Both the position numbers and the translations under genes were made by a program. The notes under the pieces are model-generated. The model made no database searches. It saw only the letters and a list, made by a program, of their open reading frames with translations, and was not told where the DNA came from. Source: DATFFO01 sp963772815 (lineage in GTDB: Bacteria; Actinomycetota; Acidimicrobiia; Spongiisociales; ZC4RG35). Taken from it: a stretch of DNA of 64,000 bases. Every line of letters starts with the position of its first letter. Within the stretch, counting starts at the first letter, position 1. Positions 44,680 to 52,858 of this stretch are shown here, one piece after another. Location of the stretch: NCBI GenBank assembly GCA_963772815.1, contig CAVYYV010000002.1:124001-188000 (forward strand), in the 5' to 3' direction.

Positions 44680-45198
44680 CTAGAGATTCGGTTTGTGCAG
44701 CCACCGATCCGTCGATGACCACGTCACCGACCCGAGCGATGATCCCGCCCACGACGGATGGGTCCACGATCGACTTGACCTCCAGGGTGGCACCGGTGGC
44801 CCGACCAGGGCCTGGCGGTCAATCGTTCGATGGTCGGCGTCTCCACGGTGATGGCGGATCGGATTTCCGCAACACCGGCGATTCCGGGAGGCAGCGGCCT
44901 TCTCGCGCCAGAGCGGAGGCGATTTCACCCAGCTCGGTGCCATGCGCCGGCCGAGCAGAAAGTCGACCAAACCCAGGGTGAGGGACAGAGGCACGGCCTT
45001 GCAACAGGTCGGCTCAGCACGCCTCGCTTGCGCTCGAGAGGAAGCTGAGGATCGGTGAGCGGTCGAATGTAGCTCGGGCTGAGCCCTCGATCGTCGGCCC
45101 AGCTCGTACAGCTCGCTCCTCCACCCGCTCCGACTGGTACGTCGGCGCGGGCGCGAAGCTCGAAGATCCGGCCGCATATCCGGAGATCCGATCGACAC
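44680..45198 (-). pseudogene. atpH: ATP synthase F1 delta subunit, heavily frameshifted
   Basis: Peripheral stalk delta subunit. Fragments in all three frames recover the family: DRISGYAAG, ELYELGR, LTDPQLPLERKRGVL, ADLLQGRAS-like text, LTLGLVDFLLGRR, ELGEIASALARE and the strongly conserved IVDPSVVGGIIARVGDVVIDGSV near the C-terminus. At least ten indels are needed to join them over 520 bp, the worst stretch in the window. The start (GTG near 45198) and stop (TAG at 44680-44682) are approximate for the same reason. Confidence 0.75.
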
Positions 45199-45759
45199 TT
45201 ACTTCTGCTCCAACTCGCTTGATGTAGCGCTCCACCAGGCCCAGCTGGGTCTTGCGGTCGAGGCTCTCGCCGACCACCTTCTCGGCCAGGTCGATGGAGA
45301 GGTGGCCACCTCCTGCGGGCGTCGGCCAGGGCGGCGGGTGGCTCGTTCTGGTGCGTCATCGGCGAGGCCCGGAGCGATGTCGGCAGCCTCGAGCCTCGGC
45401 CTGGGCGACGATGTCGCTTGACGAACCTGTTCGGCCTGGGTGCGGGCGTCCTGCACGATGCGGTTGGCCTTCGTCCCTGGCCTCGGCGAGCTGGGCGCGA
45501 TAGTCGGCCAGGAGGTTCTCGGCCTCGCTTTGGCGGTCTCGGCTCGGCCGACTGTCGGCTTTGATGGCCGCTGGCGTTTCTCGAGATCCGGTGGAGCGCG
45601 GGGCGGCGACCACTCCAGACGAAGACGAAGATGATGATGAAGGCGATGATGCCCGCGATCAACTCCGAGGGGTCCGGAACAGGAGGTCGATGCCCTCACT
45701 GCCCCGGGCACCGGATGACTCGGCCGCTGGAGCTCAGAACGGACGACATGTCGCAGCAT
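45199..45759 (-). pseudogene. atpF: ATP synthase Fo b subunit, heavily frameshifted
   Basis: Peripheral stalk b subunit. The ATG at 45759 is 4 bp after the atpE stop. Recoverable pieces are a membrane segment ELIAGIIAFIIIFVFVWS, an alanine/charge-rich dimerisation helix (AIKADSR, EAENLLADYRAQLAEARDEG, ANRIVQDARTQAEQVRQ, DIVAQAEAR) and the end VGESLDRKTQLGLVERYI followed by ELEQK and TAA. The pieces alternate among three frames, so many single-base indels interrupt the gene. Order and spacing match a b subunit of about 185 residues. Confidence 0.75.
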
Positions 45760-45763
45760 CTCA

Positions 45764-46030
45764 TCAGCCCAGGAAGTACAAGACGAAGCCGATCAGGGCG
45801 AGCGCCTCGGTGAAGGCGATGCCCAGGAACATGGTGGTGCGGACCATCCCCGCCGCCTCGGGCTGGCGGGCCATCGCTGTGATGGCGTTACCCACCACGA
45901 TGCCGATGCCGATGCCCGGGCCGATGGCGGCGAGGCCGTAGCCGATCACCCCGGTGCTACCGGACACGCCGGTTGCCTGCTGGGCCAGCACCTGGACGAA
46001 AGCCGTCACGGCGGCCAGTATTTCGTCCAT
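45764..46030 (-). CDS. atpE: ATP synthase Fo c subunit
   Basis: Proteolipid c subunit forming the rotor ring, 88 residues and intact. Two transmembrane helices: VIGYGLAAIGPGIGIGIVVGNAITAMARQPEAAG (helix 1 and the RQP polar loop) and MFLGIAFTEALALIGFVLYFL, in which the Glu of FTEAL is the proton-binding carboxylate. The sodium-binding motif residues are not evident, so a proton-driven ring is likely. A typical ribosome site (AGGAAAG) precedes the ATG. Confidence 0.95.
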   Translation of the reverse strand: MDEILAAVTAFVQVLAQQATGVSGSTGVIGYGLAAIGPGIGIGIVVGNAITAMARQPEAAGMVRTTMFLGIAFTEALALIGFVLYFLG

Positions 46031-46072
46031 TCTCTCTTTCCTTTCTTACCTGAGTTCGGTGACTTGCAAAGG

Positions 46073-46873
46073 TCAGTGCTCGGGGTGAACGGAGGACTGG
46101 ATGTAGAAGGCGGACAGCAAGGTGAAGATGTAGGCCTGGATCACCGCCACCAGGATCTCGAAGGCGAAGATCCCCAGGCCCAACACGAACCACAGCAATC
46201 CCGCCCCACCCTTGAGGACGCTCACATCCCCGTGAAGACGCCGGCCACGAAGATCACACCGGTGGTGAGCAAGAGCGTCAGCATCACGTGCCCGGCCACC
46301 AGGTTGGCGAAGAGCCGGACTGCCAGCGAGAAGGGACGGATGAAGAAGTACGAGAAGAACTCGATCACGCCCACCAGCGGACGCAGGCCGACCGGGACGT
46401 GAGTGGGCCATACGACCCCGGCCAGATAGCGGAAGCCATTCTTCCAGAATCCCACGATGATGAAGATCACATAGGTGACCAGGGCCAGGAACGCCGGGAT
46501 CGCCATGCGAGACGTAATCGGGAAGTTGATCAGAGGCGTGACCTCGAACAGGTTGCCGACCAGGATGAACATGAAGATCGATAGCAGATAGGGGAAGTAC
46601 TTGATCCCCTCCGGCCCGATGATCCCGATCGCCACGTCGTCCGCGTACGAATCCGACCAGGGCTTCGACCGCCGTCTGAAACTTGGTGGGCACCAACTTC
46701 GGCTTGCGAAAGGCGGCCCACAAGACTGCCACGACGATCAGGGCGGCCAGGAACATGAGGATGATGGTGCGATTCACCTGGCCGAAGATGTTGGGCAGAA
46801 CGAAGAGGTCGGTGACTTTGGCCGGTGCGCACACCGGCTGGGAGACGTCGCACTCCTCAGCGGCCAAGATCAC
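46073..46873 (-). pseudogene. atpB: ATP synthase Fo a subunit, two frameshifts
   Basis: Stator a subunit. Blocks are IFGQVNRTIILMFLAALIVVAVLW, then (other frame) DDVAIGIIGPEGIKYFPYLLSIFMFILVGNLFEVTPL and FFSYFFIRPFSLAVRLFANLVAGHVMLTLL, which contains the essential Arg of the RLFANxxAGH motif, then (first frame again) LLWFVLGLGIFAFEILVAVIQAYIFTLLSAFYIQSSVHPEH. An extra base near 46640-46646 and a missing one in the C-run 46228-46231 account for both shifts. The start is uncertain: GTG 46873 is given, with TTG 46915 as alternative. Confidence 0.85.
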
Positions 46874-46902
46874 GGAGTGACCGAGCGAGAACGCTCCGAC
46901 TA

Positions 46903-47340
46903 CTAGCTGATCCAATCCAGGTTCCTTTCTCGTCCCTTGGCCACCGCCACCGCCTCCCACCCCAGCAGCACCAGGTAGACGATCACCGCCGAGATCCCGA
47001 ATGCGAGCCGATCGAGATCGTCCACCAGACGCGCTATCAGAAACATCGTGAGCGTGATCAGTCCGAGCCGCACGAAGAAGCCGAACAGGGCGGCCGCATG
47101 ATAAACAGCCAGGCTGATACGCGCCGAAATCGACAGCACCATGCCGGCCAGAAGGAAATTGCCTACCACGATGGCCACACCGATGAGCGCCGCCAGGGCA
47201 CCGGAACCGCCCCGGGCCAACCAGAACACGCCGATCACGACGGGAGCCACCCAGACGGCGCGGGCCACGATGTGTCTGGAGAGGATCGTCTCGACGGGCA
47301 CCCCGCCCGCCACCGGCGTTTGGCTGTTCTCCACCGTCAT
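46903..47340 (-). CDS. atpI: ATP synthase subunit I-like membrane protein
   Basis: A 145-residue protein with four hydrophobic helices (about 30-45, 49-70, 80-105 and 118-135), in the position of AtpI ahead of atpB. AtpI-type proteins help assemble the c ring or import magnesium. Sequence similarity is weak, so the call rests mainly on topology and position. ATG 47340 overlaps the stop of the upstream small gene (ATGA). Confidence 0.7.
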   Translation of the reverse strand: MTVENSQTPVAGGVPVETILSRHIVARAVWVAPVVIGVFWLARGGSGALAALIGVAIVVGNFLLAGMVLSISARISLAVYHAAALFGFFVRLGLITLTMFLIARLVDDLDRLAFGISAVIVYLVLLGWEAVAVAKGRERNLDWIS

Positions 47341-47600
47341 CTGCCCACCTCGTCGGGATCCTGAAGGGTCACGGCGGGCGGGTCGGGTTGGCTCTTGATC
47401 TGCGTCCAGGTCCGGGCGAACCCTGAGTAGGAGCCCAGGATCACGCCAATGATGACCAGCCAGGGTGATGTTCCCAGCCACCAGTCCAGGCCCAGGCCCA
47501 GCAGCGTGCCGGCCAGGATCGAGGAAAGGAACGAGCCGCCTTCCATCCATCCCCCGGTCATGGCGGCTGAGACCTGCTTGGTAACCGATTCGTCTCTCAT
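47337..47600 (-). CDS. AtpZ/AtpI-family small membrane protein
   Basis: An 87-residue protein with two transmembrane helices: GGSFLSSILAGTLLGLGLDWWLGTSPWLVIIGVILGSYSGFARTW matches the AtpZ/AtpI family (formerly F0F1-ATPase subunit, conserved G-x-x-x-G-x-x-x-D and GxxxGxxxGF patterns). It is the first gene of the ATP synthase operon and is translationally coupled to atpI. The role in Fo assembly or magnesium uptake is inferred from the family. Confidence 0.8.
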   Translation of the reverse strand: MRDESVTKQVSAAMTGGWMEGGSFLSSILAGTLLGLGLDWWLGTSPWLVIIGVILGSYSGFARTWTQIKSQPDPPAVTLQDPDEVGR

Positions 47601-47902
47601 CTGGGCTTCTTCGGCGGTTGGTGTGAGGACATTGTAGGGCGCTTGTGAACGGACTCACAAAGTGCCGGCGCTGCTGGGTGTGTGCTGCGAAAACCTAGCG
47701 GGTCGTGACCGAACTTGTCCGATCGAGGCCCTCGCTCAGAGCAACCCAGGGTTCCCAGCGTCGCCCAGCGACGCTCACCGCCCCAACCTCGTAGGACGGA
47801 GGCACTCGGAGCCAACCCAGGGTTCCCAGCGTCGCCCAGCGACGCTCAGAGCCCCAACTTCGGCCAGGCACCGCCGCCGGCCCAGGAGCCGGCCGACCAT
47901 GC
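47601..47902. repeat. Intergenic region with two direct copies of a double-hairpin element
   Basis: This 302-bp gap between glyA and the ATP synthase operon contains no gene. A block of about 36 bp occurs twice (about 47742-47777 and 47813-47848, 71 bp apart). Each copy holds AACCC-A-GGGTT followed 3 bases later by the stem AGCGTCGC-CCA-GCGACGCT (47757-47775 and 47828-47846). Such paired palindromes resemble REP/BIME elements. The atp operon promoter is probably also here but I cannot place it. Confidence 0.6.
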
Positions 47903-49174
47903 TCACGCGTACCCGGGAAAGCCGGGGGGGTAGGGGGGGAAGCCGGCGGCCAGGTCGGCCACCGTGTTGGAGATCTCGGTCAGCACCGCCTGGTTGGAGT
48001 GATGATGGAGGGCACGGGCGATCAGGCGCGCCACCTGGTCGGCCTCGGGCTCGGTCATTCCCTGGGTGGTCATGGCTGGAGTCCCGATGCGCAGGCCCGA
48101 GGCCCGGAACGGTGGCCTGGGGTCGTTGGGGATGGCGTTGTAGTTCAGGGTGATGCCCAGGTCGTCGAGCATCGACGCCGCCGTGCGGCCATCCAGATCC
48201 GGGTCGACCGAGCGCAGATCGACCAGGAAGAGATGGTTGTCGGTCCCTCCCGACACCACCCGCACACCCTCCTCGGCGACGGCCGAAGCCATGGCGGATG
48301 CGTTGGACACGATCTGGTCCGTGTAGTCAGAGAACCCGGGCCGGGTGGCCTCGTGGAAGCAGACCGCCTTGGCGGCGATCTGGTTCTCGATCGGGCCGCC
48401 CTGACCGCCCGGGAAGATGGCCTTGTCGATCACCTTGGCGTGCTCGTCGTTGGAGAGGATCATGCCGCCGCACGGCCCGCGCAGGGCCTTGTGGGTGGTG
48501 GCGGTGACGATGTCGGCGTGCTCCATGGGGTTGGGCATGCTCTTGCCTGCCACCATGCCGATGAAGTGAGCCGCATCCACCACGAACACCGCCCCCACCT
48601 CGTCGGCTATGGCCCGAAATGCCTCGTAGTCGAGATGGCGGGAGTAGGCGGAGTAGCCGGCCAGCACGATCTTCGGACGGGACTCGACTGCGAGCCGGCG
48701 CACCTCATCCATGTCGATCATCTCTGAGTCGGGGTCGAGCCCGTAGGCGACGAAGTTGTAATAGCTGCCCGAGAAATTGACCGGCGAGCCGTGGGTCAGA
48801 TGCCCGCCCTGATCGAGACGCATCCCCAAGACGGTGTCGCCCGGGCTCAGCAAGCCGAGGTAGACCCCCATGTTGGCCTGGGCTCCCGAATGGGGCTGGA
48901 CGTTGGCGTGGGCAGCACCGAAGAGCGCCTTGGCCCGCTCTATCGCCAGCGACTCCATCTCGTCGACTACCTCACACCCCTGGTAGTAGCGACGACCCGG
49001 ATAGCCCTCGGCGTATTTGTTGGTGAATACCGAGCCGGAAGCGGCCATCACGGCCGGGGAGGCGAAGTTCTCTGAGGCGATGAGATGGATGGAGGAGTTC
49101 TGTCGCTCCAGATCGCGACGAATCAAGTCCGCGATGGCGGGATCGCACTCTTCGAGGGTCTGTGGGGAGATCAT
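47903..49174 (-). CDS. glyA: Serine hydroxymethyltransferase
   Basis: PLP enzyme interconverting serine and glycine with transfer of a one-carbon unit to tetrahydrofolate, 423 residues. Signatures are LIASENFASPAVMAASGSVFTNKYAEGYPGRRYYQGCEVVDEME (about 32-75), HSGAQAN, DAAHFIGMVAG, and the PLP-lysine segment TATTHKALRGPCGGMI (Lys about 228). RIGTPAMTTQGM near the end is typical. The last residues FPPYPPGFPGYA form an unusual Pro-rich tail. It is divergent from the EAL-like gene. Confidence 0.95.
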   Translation of the reverse strand: MISPQTLEECDPAIADLIRRDLERQNSSIHLIASENFASPAVMAASGSVFTNKYAEGYPGRRYYQGCEVVDEMESLAIERAKALFGAAHANVQPHSGAQANMGVYLGLLSPGDTVLGMRLDQGGHLTHGSPVNFSGSYYNFVAYGLDPDSEMIDMDEVRRLAVESRPKIVLAGYSAYSRHLDYEAFRAIADEVGAVFVVDAAHFIGMVAGKSMPNPMEHADIVTATTHKALRGPCGGMILSNDEHAKVIDKAIFPGGQGGPIENQIAAKAVCFHEATRPGFSDYTDQIVSNASAMASAVAEEGVRVVSGGTDNHLFLVDLRSVDPDLDGRTAASMLDDLGITLNYNAIPNDPRPPFRASGLRIGTPAMTTQGMTEPEADQVARLIARALHHHSNQAVLTEISNTVADLAAGFPPYPPGFPGYA

Positions 49175-49300
49175 GGGCCAAGCTCCGGTTCGATTGGGGT
49201 GGACAGTACCCAGGGCGGCTTCCTCGGCCGAATGTGGGTGCCCGGCTCAAGATATCCCGGCCTCCGAGCCGATACCACCTGTGTCACAGCAGACAGGCAC

Positions 49301-50035
49301 ATGCAAGCCCCCATCAACCCAACTCCGCCCGGTTCCGGTCTCGGTATCGAAGCGAGTACCACATTTCGTCTCCCGCGCCGGCACCTGGCCCCATTTCGGG
49401 TGTCGCTCCATCCCCTCTTCGAGCTCGCCGACCTGAACGACGCCACTGGGTTCCTGGCCCAGGCCAGCCGATCCGGAGGCCCCGTCGAACCAGACCAGAG
49501 CCTGGCCATCCTCCGATGGACCGTAGAGGCGGTGGACCTTCTTCAGCCCGCGGCCACGGTCGCTTTCACACTTGCACCCGAGGCGATCCTCAGCCCCGCC
49601 TTCGCCGCCGTGGCCGGCTCGCTCCCTTCCGATCGGTTGCTCCTGGTGTTCGAGGCGGCCCGAGTAGGCCAGAGGTGGCACCTGCTGGAGGAGGCCACTC
49701 GATCGGCGCGCCGGATCGGCATCAGGGCGGCGATCAGAGGCCAGCGGGTCAGCTCCGCAGCCGGGTTCGACGCCGTCGTCGTCGAACCCGGCTCGGCATC
49801 CGACTTCCTCAGTGACGGGGATGACGTCGAGGTGATAGCCACCGACCTGAGAACGGATCGACATCTCGAGTGGGCCCGAGAATTGCACGCAGACCTCGTC
49901 GAGGGCCCTCTCCTGGCCGATCCGATGGAAGTGGTTCCCGTCGATGTGGGTAGACAGAGGCCGCCCTCAGTCGATGATGATCGGGCCCTGTCGGAGAAGG
50001 CGCATTCGCCGTCCGGAGACGTCGACGACGGTTGA
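49301..50035 (+). CDS. Degenerate EAL-domain protein
   Basis: A 244-residue protein with the secondary-structure pattern of EAL domains but without catalytic residues. FRVSLHPLFELADL replaces the strand normally bearing E-A-L-L-R; VAFTLAPEAILSPAFAAVAGSLPSDRLLLVFEAA, SARRIGIRAAIR, FDAVVVEPGSASDF and VEVIATDLRTDRHLEWARELHADLVEGPLLADPMEV track the later EAL segments. Cyclic-di-GMP hydrolysis is therefore unlikely; a binding or scaffold role is possible. ATG 49301 is chosen, though the frame is open upstream. Its end overlaps tsaC by 69 bp on the opposite strand. Confidence 0.6.
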   Translation: MQAPINPTPPGSGLGIEASTTFRLPRRHLAPFRVSLHPLFELADLNDATGFLAQASRSGGPVEPDQSLAILRWTVEAVDLLQPAATVAFTLAPEAILSPAFAAVAGSLPSDRLLLVFEAARVGQRWHLLEEATRSARRIGIRAAIRGQRVSSAAGFDAVVVEPGSASDFLSDGDDVEVIATDLRTDRHLEWARELHADLVEGPLLADPMEVVPVDVGRQRPPSVDDDRALSEKAHSPSGDVDDG

Positions 50036-50536
50036 GGCCGTTCCTCCAGGGGACTTGCCCGGCAGATAGGCGGACACCCGCTCACCGAATACCTTTCGAG
50101 CAGAAGCGTCGTCCACCAGGTCTGGTTCCCCCGACCGGTTAGCCGAGGTGACGGCGAGAGGGCCGGTTGCGGCGAGGAGCCGTCGCAACAGCTGGTGATC
50201 GGGTACCCGCACACCCACGGTCCCGAGCGCCTTGTCTCCAACCCAGTCCGGAATCACGACTCGGGGTCTCACCACCAGGGTCAGGGCACCCGGCCAGTGC
50301 CGGCGTCCCAGATCGGCTCCCGCACTCAGATAGGCGATCTCTTCCACCTGCTCTACGGATGCGGCCAGCAGGCCGATCGGCTTTCGGGCGGGCCGGCCCT
50401 TCATCTCGTAGAGAAGGGCGACAGCGTCCTCGTTCCATGGATCGACCGCCAGGCCGTACACGGTGTCGGTGGGCACCCCTACCACCTGGCCGGCCGCCAG
50501 CTGTTCGATGGCCCCCCGCAGGGAGTCTCCGGTCAT
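49967..50536 (-). CDS. tsaC: L-threonylcarbamoyladenylate synthase (Sua5/YciO/YrdC family)
   Basis: Makes threonylcarbamoyl-AMP for the t6A37 modification of ANN-decoding tRNAs. The 189-residue YrdC domain shows GQVVGVPTDTVYGLAVDP (about 16-33), KGRPARKPIGLL (about 46-57), WPGALTLVV and ATGPLAVTSANRSGEP. It lacks the C-terminal Sua5 extension, hence TsaC type. It overlaps the start of prmC upstream (ATGA); tsaC after prmC is the standard actinobacterial order. Confidence 0.92.
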   Translation of the reverse strand: MTGDSLRGAIEQLAAGQVVGVPTDTVYGLAVDPWNEDAVALLYEMKGRPARKPIGLLAASVEQVEEIAYLSAGADLGRRHWPGALTLVVRPRVVIPDWVGDKALGTVGVRVPDHQLLRRLLAATGPLAVTSANRSGEPDLVDDASARKVFGERVSAYLPGKSPGGTASTVVDVSGRRMRLLRQGPIIID

Positions 50537-51267
50537 GTGCGCACCACCAGATATCTCGGCTTCCCGGCCAGATCCGGGCGGACCTCGACCTCGCCCAGGT
50601 CGGCGAACACCGGCCCGAGAGCTTCACTCTGAGTCTCGCCGATCTCACAAGCGACCACGCCCCCCTCACCAAGCCACTCCCCCGCCGAGGCGGCGATACG
50701 GGCCAGAACCTCCATGCCGGTCGGGCCGGCCACCAGGGCCCGGCGAGGCTCGTGGCGGACGTCCTCGGGCAACGACGCCCACTCTCTTGACGACACGTAT
50801 GGGGGATTCGAGACCAACAAGTCGACCCGGCACCGCAAGGGCGCCCCCAGAGCCTCGAACAGGTCCCCGTGATGGAACTCGGCTTGGGCCCTCAACCGGA
50901 GGGCATTGGCGCGGGCAACCTCGAGAGCATCTGCGGAGATGTCGGTCCCGTGTACGCGGGCGTGCGGAAAGCGACGCTGCAGGGCAATGGCCAGCACCCC
51001 CGACCCGGTGCCGAGATCGACGATGGTGCGGGGGCGGGCGGACAGCCTCGTCGCCAGCTCGAACAGGCCCTCGGTCTCGGGACGGGGGATCAGGACCCTA
51101 CGGTCGACGTCGACGTCGAAGTCGGTGAATTGGGCCGTCCCTTCCAGGTACTGGAGCGGTTCTCCTTCCAGGCGTCGACGCGCCAGATCCTCCACATCGG
51201 CCCGGCCCAGAGCAACCAGACGCCGTCGCTCATGAGGAGGCAGACGGTCGAGAATGGCAACGGACAC
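50533..51267 (-). CDS. prmC: Release factor glutamine methyltransferase
   Basis: S-adenosylmethionine-dependent enzyme methylating the Gln of the GGQ motif of release factors. The 244-residue protein has an N-terminal helical domain ending LQYLEGTAQFTDFDVDVDRRVLIPRPETEGL (about 45-75), motif I VDLGTGSGVLAIAL (about 88-101) and the catalytic NPPY in LLVSNPPYVSSREW (about 155-168). GTG 51267 is chosen; it makes the N-terminal domain somewhat shorter than usual. In related genomes prfA directly precedes prmC; here a three-gene module on the other strand separates them. Confidence 0.92.
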   Translation of the reverse strand: MSVAILDRLPPHERRRLVALGRADVEDLARRRLEGEPLQYLEGTAQFTDFDVDVDRRVLIPRPETEGLFELATRLSARPRTIVDLGTGSGVLAIALQRRFPHARVHGTDISADALEVARANALRLRAQAEFHHGDLFEALGAPLRCRVDLLVSNPPYVSSREWASLPEDVRHEPRRALVAGPTGMEVLARIAASAGEWLGEGGVVACEIGETQSEALGPVFADLGEVEVRPDLAGKPRYLVVRT

Positions 51268-51294
51268 GGGCCAATGCTGCCAGAATCGCGCTAT

Positions 51295-51657
51295 ATGGCA
51301 CGCATCCTGGTTGCCGACGACGCCGCCAGCATCCGCCTTCTGCTCAAACGCTATCTCCAGGCCGACGGCCACGAGGTCATCGAGGCAGAAGATGGGATGG
51401 CCGCCTACGAGTGCGGAATCTCCGATGACGTCGACCTTGCGATCCTCGACCAGCTCATGCCGGGATTGAAGGGCATCGACGTGCTGCATCGGTGGCGTCA
51501 GGAGGGCATCACCTTCCCGGTGGTGGTGCTGTCGGGGGTGGACGACGAGACCACCGTCATCAACTCCCTCGACATGGGCGCCGCAGACTACGTCCGCAAA
51601 CCCTTCAGCCCGGGTGAGCTGAAGGCGAGAGTGGAGCGTTTCCTGGGCACCGGTTGA
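51295..51657 (+). CDS. Stand-alone response-regulator receiver protein
   Basis: A 120-residue CheY-like receiver: acidic pair VADDAAS (residues 6-12), phospho-acceptor Asp in LAILDQLMPG (about 52), Ser in VVVLSGVDDE (switch residue) and Lys in YVRKPFSPGE (about 102). There is no output domain, so it must act through protein contacts. It stands first in a run of three same-strand genes with a HEAT-repeat protein and a family 2 glycosyltransferase, so control of polysaccharide synthesis is a reasonable inference. No histidine kinase is in the window. Confidence 0.88.
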   Translation: MARILVADDAASIRLLLKRYLQADGHEVIEAEDGMAAYECGISDDVDLAILDQLMPGLKGIDVLHRWRQEGITFPVVVLSGVDDETTVINSLDMGAADYVRKPFSPGELKARVERFLGTG

Positions 51658-51697
51658 ACTCAACCGGGTCGAATAGCCCGCCGATAAAGGAAACACT

Positions 51698-52858
51698 GTG
51701 CAGTCTCTGTTCTTCACGTGGCTCCTCATCTCGGCCGCGGCATCACTGGTCGCATCCGTCGCGCTCGCGCTCACCAAGCTGACCCATCGGCTCCTGCTGC
51801 GTTGGCAAGGCGTGAGAAAGGCACGGTATGTCGCGGCCCTGGGAGAGATGATCAGTCGCCAGGTCGTTCCCCAGGCGACGACACCCGGGTGGGCGGAGGA
51901 TCCGCTGTTCCACGATGCGGTGGCCGAGTACCGGCTCACTCTGAGCGGCGAGGAGCACCGATACATCGACCGCCTCGTGGAGACGCTGGGCATCCTGGGG
52001 GTGCTGCGGAAGCGAGTCGACCGGTGGTGGCTGCCCCATTCGCGACGTCTGCGGGCAGTGGCCACCTTCGTCGACCTCGCCACGGACACGTCCATCCCTG
52101 TCCTTCGCTCACTACTGGGGAACCGCAATCAGTATGTGGCGCTTCACGCCGCCAAGGGTTTGAGCCGCCTCGACGACCTCGAATCGGTGCCCAACATCCT
52201 CGACCAGGTCAAGGAAGCCTCCGAGTGGCATTCCGCTCGCCTCGCCGACGCCTTGATGGGGTTCGGGCTCCCGGCCGGGCCGGCCGTGCGCACCTGGATC
52301 CGCCACGAGATGTCCGAGGACGACCCTTCGGTCGACACGGTATCCCTGGCGGCACGCATTCTGGGTCGGATCGGTGACACCGAGGCAGAGCCACTCCTGC
52401 TCGAACTGCTCGGATCCACAGAGCCGGAATGGAGGGTGGCGGCCGCCTCCGCACTGGGTCGAAGCGGAGGCCGGGACGCGGTCATCGCGCTGGAGAAGGC
52501 CCTCGAGGACGAGTACTGGCCGGTCCGTGCCCGCGCCGCAGCAGGACTTGGCCGACTGGCCGACCCGACCTCGTCGCGGAAACTGGCTCCACTACTGACC
52601 GACCCTGTGTGGTGGGTGCGACAGAACACCGCTAAGGCGATCGGATCCCTGCCCGGCGGGCGCTTGGAGTTGATCCGGGCCCTGGGCGGATCCGATGCTT
52701 ACGCCGCCGACGCCGCACTGCATCAACTGACGATGCTGGGGGCCGTGAAAGAGGCGGCCGACCGGTATGGCTCGGGAACGGCCACTGTGACCGACCTGGA
52801 CCTGCTCTCCCACGCCGAGCGGATGGTCGCGTCGTTCTCGGCCATGGCCCCCTCATGA
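51698..52858 (+). CDS. Membrane-anchored HEAT-repeat protein
   Basis: A 386-residue protein with one N-terminal transmembrane helix (about 4-26), a basic linker, and helical repeats from about 115 on. HEAT-type units are recognisable as TSIPVLRSLLGNRNQYVALHAAKGLSRL, TEAEPLLLELLGSTEPEWRVAAASALGRSG, RDAVIALEKALEDEYWPVRARAAAGLGRL and SSRKLAPLLTDPVWWVRQNTAKAIGSL. It is a scaffold, probably facing the cytoplasm. It starts at GTG 51698 behind AAAGGAAA and overlaps the glycosyltransferase start (ATGA), so the two are made together. Confidence 0.82.
   Translation: MQSLFFTWLLISAAASLVASVALALTKLTHRLLLRWQGVRKARYVAALGEMISRQVVPQATTPGWAEDPLFHDAVAEYRLTLSGEEHRYIDRLVETLGILGVLRKRVDRWWLPHSRRLRAVATFVDLATDTSIPVLRSLLGNRNQYVALHAAKGLSRLDDLESVPNILDQVKEASEWHSARLADALMGFGLPAGPAVRTWIRHEMSEDDPSVDTVSLAARILGRIGDTEAEPLLLELLGSTEPEWRVAAASALGRSGGRDAVIALEKALEDEYWPVRARAAAGLGRLADPTSSRKLAPLLTDPVWWVRQNTAKAIGSLPGGRLELIRALGGSDAYAADAALHQLTMLGAVKEAADRYGSGTATVTDLDLLSHAERMVASFSAMAPS

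Noticed and set aside
40737..46873. Programmed ribosomal frameshifting in the ATP synthase genes
   Set aside because: There are far too many sites, of mixed sign, without slippery heptamers or consistent downstream structures; conserved subunits never need this.
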